A DNA stretch of 64,000 nt from Verrucomicrobiales bacterium (GTDB lineage Bacteria > Verrucomicrobiota > Verrucomicrobiia > Limisphaerales > J093): the NCBI GenBank assembly GCA_024233305.1, contig JACKPV010000036.1, forward strand, positions 96,943 to 160,942, read 5' to 3'. Position 1 is the first letter of the stretch. Each line of letters begins with the position of its first letter. Below the pieces are notes generated by a model. It saw only the letters and a program-made list of their open reading frames with translations. It was not told where the DNA came from and made no database searches. Shown piece by piece: positions 59,750 to 64,000 of the stretch. The position numbers and the translations under genes are program-made.

Positions 59750-61795
59750 ATGAAGATCATCGCTGCCCTCTTGTTTGGCTTGCTGGCAGGCCTGGCGCCC
59801 GTGGGGTTGGCCGCGGCGGACCCGAGCCCGCTCCGGCTGGCCGGTTGTCGTGTGGCGCCGCATGTACGCGCCGAAGCAATGCGGTACCGGCGGCCGCGGC
59901 CCGATACGGATGGCGCCCTGGTCCGCTTGTTTCTGCTGGCCGAACGCGATGTCCACCTCGGGGAGGTCCGGTGGAACGGGCGCACGGCAACCGAACGGCT
60001 GAACGACGGAACCTGGTACTGGCACGATTTTCCCGACCACTGGTCACCGGATGAACGCCGGATCCCGGCGGGCACGGGCTTCGCGCTGACCTTCAATGCC
60101 GTCGAATGGCCGGCGGACAGCACCACGGAACTGACCTTTGACATCGACGGCGAAACCGCGCCCCTGAGGCTATCCGTGCCCTGCGTGGAAGCGCCCGCCC
60201 GGTTGGAGGCCCTGACCTTTCCCGGTCGCGAGGACGAGGTGCATCCGATCCGGATGATCTTCCACGTGACGAACGGTTCGGACCATCCGATGCGGCTCGT
60301 TTCCTGCCGTCTGCATCTGCCGGACGACGGTCGGACGTGGCGACATCTGCGGCCCGGACCCGGGATCGCCCTGCGCGGGAATCCCGGCAACGCCCGGCCC
60401 TTTCCGGTGAACGGCATCATCCCGCCGCACGACCAGGGCGGCGCGGTCGTGGAGACGGGCCCCTTGCCGCTCGCCCACGCGGTGGTGGAGGTAACTCTGG
60501 AGGACCACGAGGGCCACCGGTTTTCGTTGTGGGCGCACCAGCGGATCAAACGCGAGTGGTTCGATATCAGTGGCGGTTGGGTTTCGAGCAAACTTGGCGG
60601 CGGTTCGACGCTGGCCTTCGAGCCCTATCTGAAAACCCTGAAACGCCTCCATGTGAACACCGGACATATTGCGGACACGCCCGGCTTCACGGACCACCCC
60701 GACCTCTACACGCGATACCCGTTGAAGTACTTCAACAAGCTGCAGCCGCTCGACCACTACGACAGGGACGCCCTCCTGCCGCGCATCCATGCGGTGGAGT
60801 TCCTCGGGGAACCCCAGTACGGCGGCGGCAGGCCCGTGCCGCCGATGGAGGTGTTTCAACAGCTGCTGCCCTACGCCACAAGCCGCCTGACCACAACGGT
60901 GACGCACAGCGAGGAACGCATCTGGGCGGCCTACATGGGGCTTTGCGACTACCCCCATTACGACGCCTACCGGGTGACGGCGCCGTCGCCGGATTCGTGG
61001 GGTTCCTACGAACGCTGGGGCGAACAGCGCATTCGTTGGGGCGCGCCGCTCGAGACCATTGGGGACATGTGCCGTTCGTTGCGTGAAATGAGCCGGCCGG
61101 CGCCCACCGCCATTTGGTCGCAGGGCGCGCATGCCGGTTGGGATCGCTACGGGGGAAGGCTCCGCACCTCACCGACGCCGGATGAACTGCGTCTGCAGGC
61201 CTATCACGCGCTGGCCACGCGCATCACCTCGCTCTACTGGTTCAACCTCAGCCTGAAATCCCTCGTGAAATTCCGCGATTTGCTCGACGAAATCACGCGC
61301 GTCGGACGCGAGATCCGGTTGCTCGACGAATTCTATGTCTCCGGGGCGCCGTTCGAATACCGGAGGATCAGCGAGAACGGCCACCTGGCGTGGGACCTCA
61401 GCTCGGTGGTTTCCCCCCGCGCCGCATTGTTGTTCGCGCTGGACCTCGACTACACCCCCGATCCGGTCGAGAAGGTCTTCCGCTTCGGTCCGGCCCGCCC
61501 CGCCCGCTTCGAGTTCCGGCTACCGGCCTACTTGCGCGGGGTCGTCGACGTTTTCCGCATCGACGCGGACGGCGCGCACGAGGTGTCCCACACCATCGAC
61601 GGCGCGCGGATCACGTTGGAGGATCGCATCCACAAAGTCGCAGTCTACGTGGCCACCCCCGAGGCCGGACTGCGGCTGGAACTCGAGCGGAAGCGGCGCG
61701 ATTTGCTGGCCGGGGAACGGGCTTGGGGTTTCGATCCGGCCGGCAACGACGCCGATTTCTCGATCCTCGCCGCCGCGGCGGGAAGCGACCGGTAA
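59750..61795 (+). CDS. Large secreted protein of unknown function, possibly glycoside-hydrolase-like
   Basis: A 681-residue exported protein. MKIIAALLFGLLAGLAPVGLA followed by AADPS is a clear signal peptide. Residues ~35-265 look like beta-sandwich domains. Residues ~270-560 alternate helices and strands with many aromatic and acidic residues (VNTGHIADTPGF, TTTVTHSEERIWAAYMG, AIWSQGAHAGWDRYG), suggesting a TIM-barrel carbohydrate-active enzyme. The C-terminal ~100 residues again look beta-rich. I do not recognise the family and cannot name catalytic residues. It follows the serine hydrolase by 235 bp on the same strand; that gap shows no gene. Confidence 0.8.
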   Translation: MKIIAALLFGLLAGLAPVGLAAADPSPLRLAGCRVAPHVRAEAMRYRRPRPDTDGALVRLFLLAERDVHLGEVRWNGRTATERLNDGTWYWHDFPDHWSPDERRIPAGTGFALTFNAVEWPADSTTELTFDIDGETAPLRLSVPCVEAPARLEALTFPGREDEVHPIRMIFHVTNGSDHPMRLVSCRLHLPDDGRTWRHLRPGPGIALRGNPGNARPFPVNGIIPPHDQGGAVVETGPLPLAHAVVEVTLEDHEGHRFSLWAHQRIKREWFDISGGWVSSKLGGGSTLAFEPYLKTLKRLHVNTGHIADTPGFTDHPDLYTRYPLKYFNKLQPLDHYDRDALLPRIHAVEFLGEPQYGGGRPVPPMEVFQQLLPYATSRLTTTVTHSEERIWAAYMGLCDYPHYDAYRVTAPSPDSWGSYERWGEQRIRWGAPLETIGDMCRSLREMSRPAPTAIWSQGAHAGWDRYGGRLRTSPTPDELRLQAYHALATRITSLYWFNLSLKSLVKFRDLLDEITRVGREIRLLDEFYVSGAPFEYRRISENGHLAWDLSSVVSPRAALLFALDLDYTPDPVEKVFRFGPARPARFEFRLPAYLRGVVDVFRIDADGAHEVSHTIDGARITLEDRIHKVAVYVATPEAGLRLELERKRRDLLAGERAWGFDPAGNDADFSILAAAAGSDR

Positions 61796-61873
61796 GGCGA
61801 GCGCCGGAGGAGGCGCCGTAACCGCTCCGGGAGAACCGGCGCGGGGAACTCAGCCGTGACCACTCAGTAACTC

Positions 61874-62026
61874 GTAGCCGCCGACGTGTAGTCGGCGCAT
61901 GCTTCGCTCGGGATTCGGACGCCTGCCGCCGGGCGCGACGATTCACCGAAGCGTGACTGTCGGTCGGAACGCGCGGGACCGCATAAGCCGGTGGATGTCA
62001 GCGCCGACTACACGTCGGCGGCTACC
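61874..62026. repeat. REPIN-like element: two inverted GTAG-headed hairpin repeats
   Basis: Two 25-bp arms, 61874-61898 and 62002-62026, are perfect reverse complements, 103 bp apart. Each arm begins (read inward) with GTAG, then contains an internal hairpin GCCGAC-GTGTA-GTCGGC. A GTAG head plus hairpin, in inverted pairs, is the structure of REP sequences arranged as a REPIN. No RAYT transposase is encoded in the window. The element fills most of the 61796-62046 gap between two convergent genes. Confidence 0.75.
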
Positions 62027-62046
62027 GCGTGTTGAATCGATACGGC

Positions 62047-62526
62047 TCAGGGCGTCACCGCCAGCCGCTCCTCACTGCGCTCGGGCTTCATGGTGACGCC
62101 CTGTTCCTTGTACGGCTTCAGGATGAAGTGGGTGGCGGTCGAGAGCACTCCCTGGATCGTGGCGAGCTTCTCCGAAACGAACATCGCGACCTCTCGCAGA
62201 CCGGTTCCCTCGACCTCGACCAGGAGATCGTAGGCGCCGGACATGAGGTAGCAGGAACGCACCTCGGCATAACGCGCGATGCGTTCCGCGATCCGGTCGT
62301 AACCTCCTTCGCGCTCGGGAGTGATCCGGACCTCGATGATGGCGCGCACGGTGTCGACCCCGAGCTTCTCCTCGTTGAGGACCGCGCGGTAAGCCAGAAT
62401 GACCTGGTCCTTCTCATAGGCCTCGATCCGCGTCGACACCTCGTCCTCGGTCAGGCCAAGCAGCCGCGCCAAGCGGCTCGGGGAGGAACGGGCCTCGTCC
62501 CGGAGCAGTTTCAGCAATGCATCCAT
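62047..62526 (-). CDS. Lrp/AsnC-family transcriptional regulator
   Basis: A 159-residue protein. Residues 1-55 form a winged helix-turn-helix (LLRDEARSSPSRLARLLGLTEDEVSTRI). Residues ~60-140 are an Lrp/AsnC ligand-binding (RAM) domain (AIIEVRITPEREGGYDRIAERI, SCYLMSGAYDLLVEVEG). Such dimers/octamers sense amino acids or small metabolites. The Tyr/Leu-rich HTH is less typical than in Lrp itself, so the ligand is unknown. ATG 62526 is the family start. It is downstream of pfkA on the same strand with 82 nt between them. Confidence 0.9.
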   Translation of the reverse strand: MDALLKLLRDEARSSPSRLARLLGLTEDEVSTRIEAYEKDQVILAYRAVLNEEKLGVDTVRAIIEVRITPEREGGYDRIAERIARYAEVRSCYLMSGAYDLLVEVEGTGLREVAMFVSEKLATIQGVLSTATHFILKPYKEQGVTMKPERSEERLAVTP

Positions 62527-62608
62527 GCGCGCCAGCGTACGGAGCCGCCCCGGGTCTTGCACCTCTTTTCGCCCGGCGCTCCCGTGGAGGGAGCTGCGGC
62601 GCCGCCGT

Positions 62609-63898
62609 TCAGGACAAATCGCGCGGCTGACCGGTCGAAGCCAGCACACCGCTCCAGAGACGGCTGTCCGGCTCGACCTGCTTCCGCCCGGCGGTCGCCA
62701 GCGGGATGGGCACGTGCGTGAACTCGTTCCGCCAGAAGCCGACCACGGTGTTCGTCCGCCCGCTCATGGCGGCATGGACCGCGTTGTGTCCGAGCAACAG
62801 GCAGAAGGCCGAATCGAAGGCATTGGCCGGAACCCCCCGGATCATGTAGCTGGGGTCGATGTACTTCAGGCCGGCGGCGACGCCGACCCGCTTGAAGTGA
62901 TCCCGAATCCGGTCGCGCAGAAAGACACCGATATCTCCGAGCTTGCTGTTCCCGGAGGCATCCCGTCCAAGATCCGCTTCCATGAGGTCCTGGCCGGCCC
63001 CTTCCGCCACGACGATGACGGCATGATGGCGGTGTTCGATCCGGTCCTGGAGAGCCCGCAGGAAGGCCTCGAGCGAAAACCGCGATTCCGGGATGAGGCA
63101 GAAGTTCACCTGGCTGCTCGCGAGGGCGGCATGCGCGGCGATGAACCCGGAATGACGCCCCATCAGCTTGACCAGGCCGATGCCGTTGCGGGCGCCCTTG
63201 GCCTCGACGTGCGCTGCGGCAATCGCCTTGCCCGCCTCCGCCACCGCGGTCTGAAAACCGAACGACATCTGGATCAGACCAATGTCGTTGTCGATGGTCT
63301 TGGGCACGCCGATCACCGCGATGTGCGCGCCGCGCCGGGCGATCTCCTCCGCCATGTCGCGGCCGCCCCGCAGCGTGCCATCGCCGCCCACGACGAACAG
63401 CATGCTCACCCCGAGTTGTTCGAGCCGGTCGATCATCCGGCCAACGTCCTGCGGACCGCGTGAGCTGCCCAGAATCGTGCCCCCGAGATCCTCGATGTGA
63501 TCGACCTCCTCGGTGTCCAGGCGCAGCGGCTCGTGCCCGTATTCCTCGATGAGCCCCTCGTAGCCGTAACGGAAGCCATGAATGACAGGAACGCCATAGT
63601 GGTATTCGAGACTGAGGACGATGGCGCGGATGACATCGTTCAGGCCGGGGCACAACCCGCCGCACGTGACGATGCCCGCCCGCACCTTGCCAGGATCGAA
63701 GAACAACTGTTCGCGCGGACCGGCGATTTCGAAGGAGAGCGGATCGAGGCCCTGTTCGAGTTCCCGCCGGACCTCCGCCACCTCGGCGTGATACAGCACC
63801 CGGCGCGCATCGTCGACGAAGGGGACATTGCGCATGGGCGACGCAAACTGGCCCGGTCCCAGGCGGTGGACGGCGAAATCGGAGATTTGGAGAGGCAT
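62609..63898 (-). CDS. pfkA: 6-phosphofructokinase, large-subgroup type (probably ATP-dependent)
   Basis: A 429-residue enzyme phosphorylating fructose-6-phosphate in glycolysis. The features are GIVTCGGLCPGLNDVIR, VVGGDGTLRGG (171-175 GGDGT), GVPKTIDNDI (199-205), MGRHSGFIAAHAALA and LGDIGVFLRDRI. In this longer group (~430 residues, with an N-terminal extension) Gly174 in GGDG predicts ATP rather than pyrophosphate as donor, while Lys200 in PKTIDND is shared with PPi-type enzymes. The donor call is thus tentative. The start is ATG 63898. Only ~100 bp of unassigned sequence remains beyond it to the window end. Confidence 0.93.
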   Translation of the reverse strand: MPLQISDFAVHRLGPGQFASPMRNVPFVDDARRVLYHAEVAEVRRELEQGLDPLSFEIAGPREQLFFDPGKVRAGIVTCGGLCPGLNDVIRAIVLSLEYHYGVPVIHGFRYGYEGLIEEYGHEPLRLDTEEVDHIEDLGGTILGSSRGPQDVGRMIDRLEQLGVSMLFVVGGDGTLRGGRDMAEEIARRGAHIAVIGVPKTIDNDIGLIQMSFGFQTAVAEAGKAIAAAHVEAKGARNGIGLVKLMGRHSGFIAAHAALASSQVNFCLIPESRFSLEAFLRALQDRIEHRHHAVIVVAEGAGQDLMEADLGRDASGNSKLGDIGVFLRDRIRDHFKRVGVAAGLKYIDPSYMIRGVPANAFDSAFCLLLGHNAVHAAMSGRTNTVVGFWRNEFTHVPIPLATAGRKQVEPDSRLWSGVLASTGQPRDLS

Positions 63899-64000
63899 GT
63901 CGTTTCGTGCGTTTTAGTCCGGCTGCGGCAACCCGCCGCCGGGCGAGCGTAGCGGATCCCGTTTTTGGGCGCAACGGCGCCAAACGCACGGCCAAATGCC

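Overview
The window reads as a chromosomal piece of a GC-rich Gram-negative bacterium, most likely a member of the Verrucomicrobiota (possibly Limisphaerales/Pedosphaerales-like; this is inference). The supporting signs are a TIGR04073-type exosortase-associated lipoprotein, an adjacent DUF1549/DUF1553 plus DUF1501 pair of the kind common in Planctomycetes and Verrucomicrobia, a secreted subtilase with FG-GAP repeats and a C-terminal 'YRLIRR' tail, and dense, often 4-nt-overlapping genes. I saw no rRNA, tRNA or CRISPR array.

Left edge to about 29 kb: after the 5' end of a divergent phosphohexomutase gene, a long plus-strand run starts with an H-NOX gas sensor and its H-NOX-associated hybrid histidine kinase. 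It continues without a real break into a Wzx/Wzy-type exopolysaccharide (EPS) locus: glycosyltransferases, an initiating sugar-phosphate transferase, a flippase, acetyl- and pyruvyl-transferases and an alkaline-phosphatase-superfamily enzyme. Inside it sits a partner-switching module (a STAS protein, a SpoIIE-type phosphatase that also carries an anti-sigma-kinase-like ATPase domain, and a single-domain response regulator). Two minus-strand genes (a secreted protein and a Wzy/O-antigen-ligase-like protein) interrupt the run. It then resumes with a GT26 glycosyltransferase fused to two STAS domains, a further glycosyltransferase, a 1021-residue chain-length/kinase-like/outer-membrane-export fusion, a second outer-membrane export protein and a methyltransferase. 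The picture I infer is EPS synthesis and export under nitric-oxide and partner-switching control, with no c-di-GMP enzyme visible in the window.

29 to 43 kb: an adenylate kinase, a PilB/GspE plus PilC/GspF pair, a multi-pass membrane protein, the DUF1549/1553 and DUF1501 pair and the large S8 peptidase.

42 to 56 kb: mostly housekeeping and signalling genes, including ispE, a lipoprotein gene with a clear intrinsic terminator, a radical SAM/zinc-ribbon pair, an SDR, nagA, a GT9 transferase, miaB, a GDSL hydrolase, a cyclic-nucleotide-binding protein, an FHA protein with a good sigma-70-like promoter, and the pyrimidine genes pyrC and carA.

56 to 64 kb: an apparently intact IS1380-family insertion sequence lies in the divergent promoter region between pyrC and a beta-lactamase-like serine hydrolase. 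It is followed by a large secreted protein of unknown function, a REPIN-like element made of two inverted GTAG-headed hairpins, an Lrp/AsnC regulator and a phosphofructokinase.
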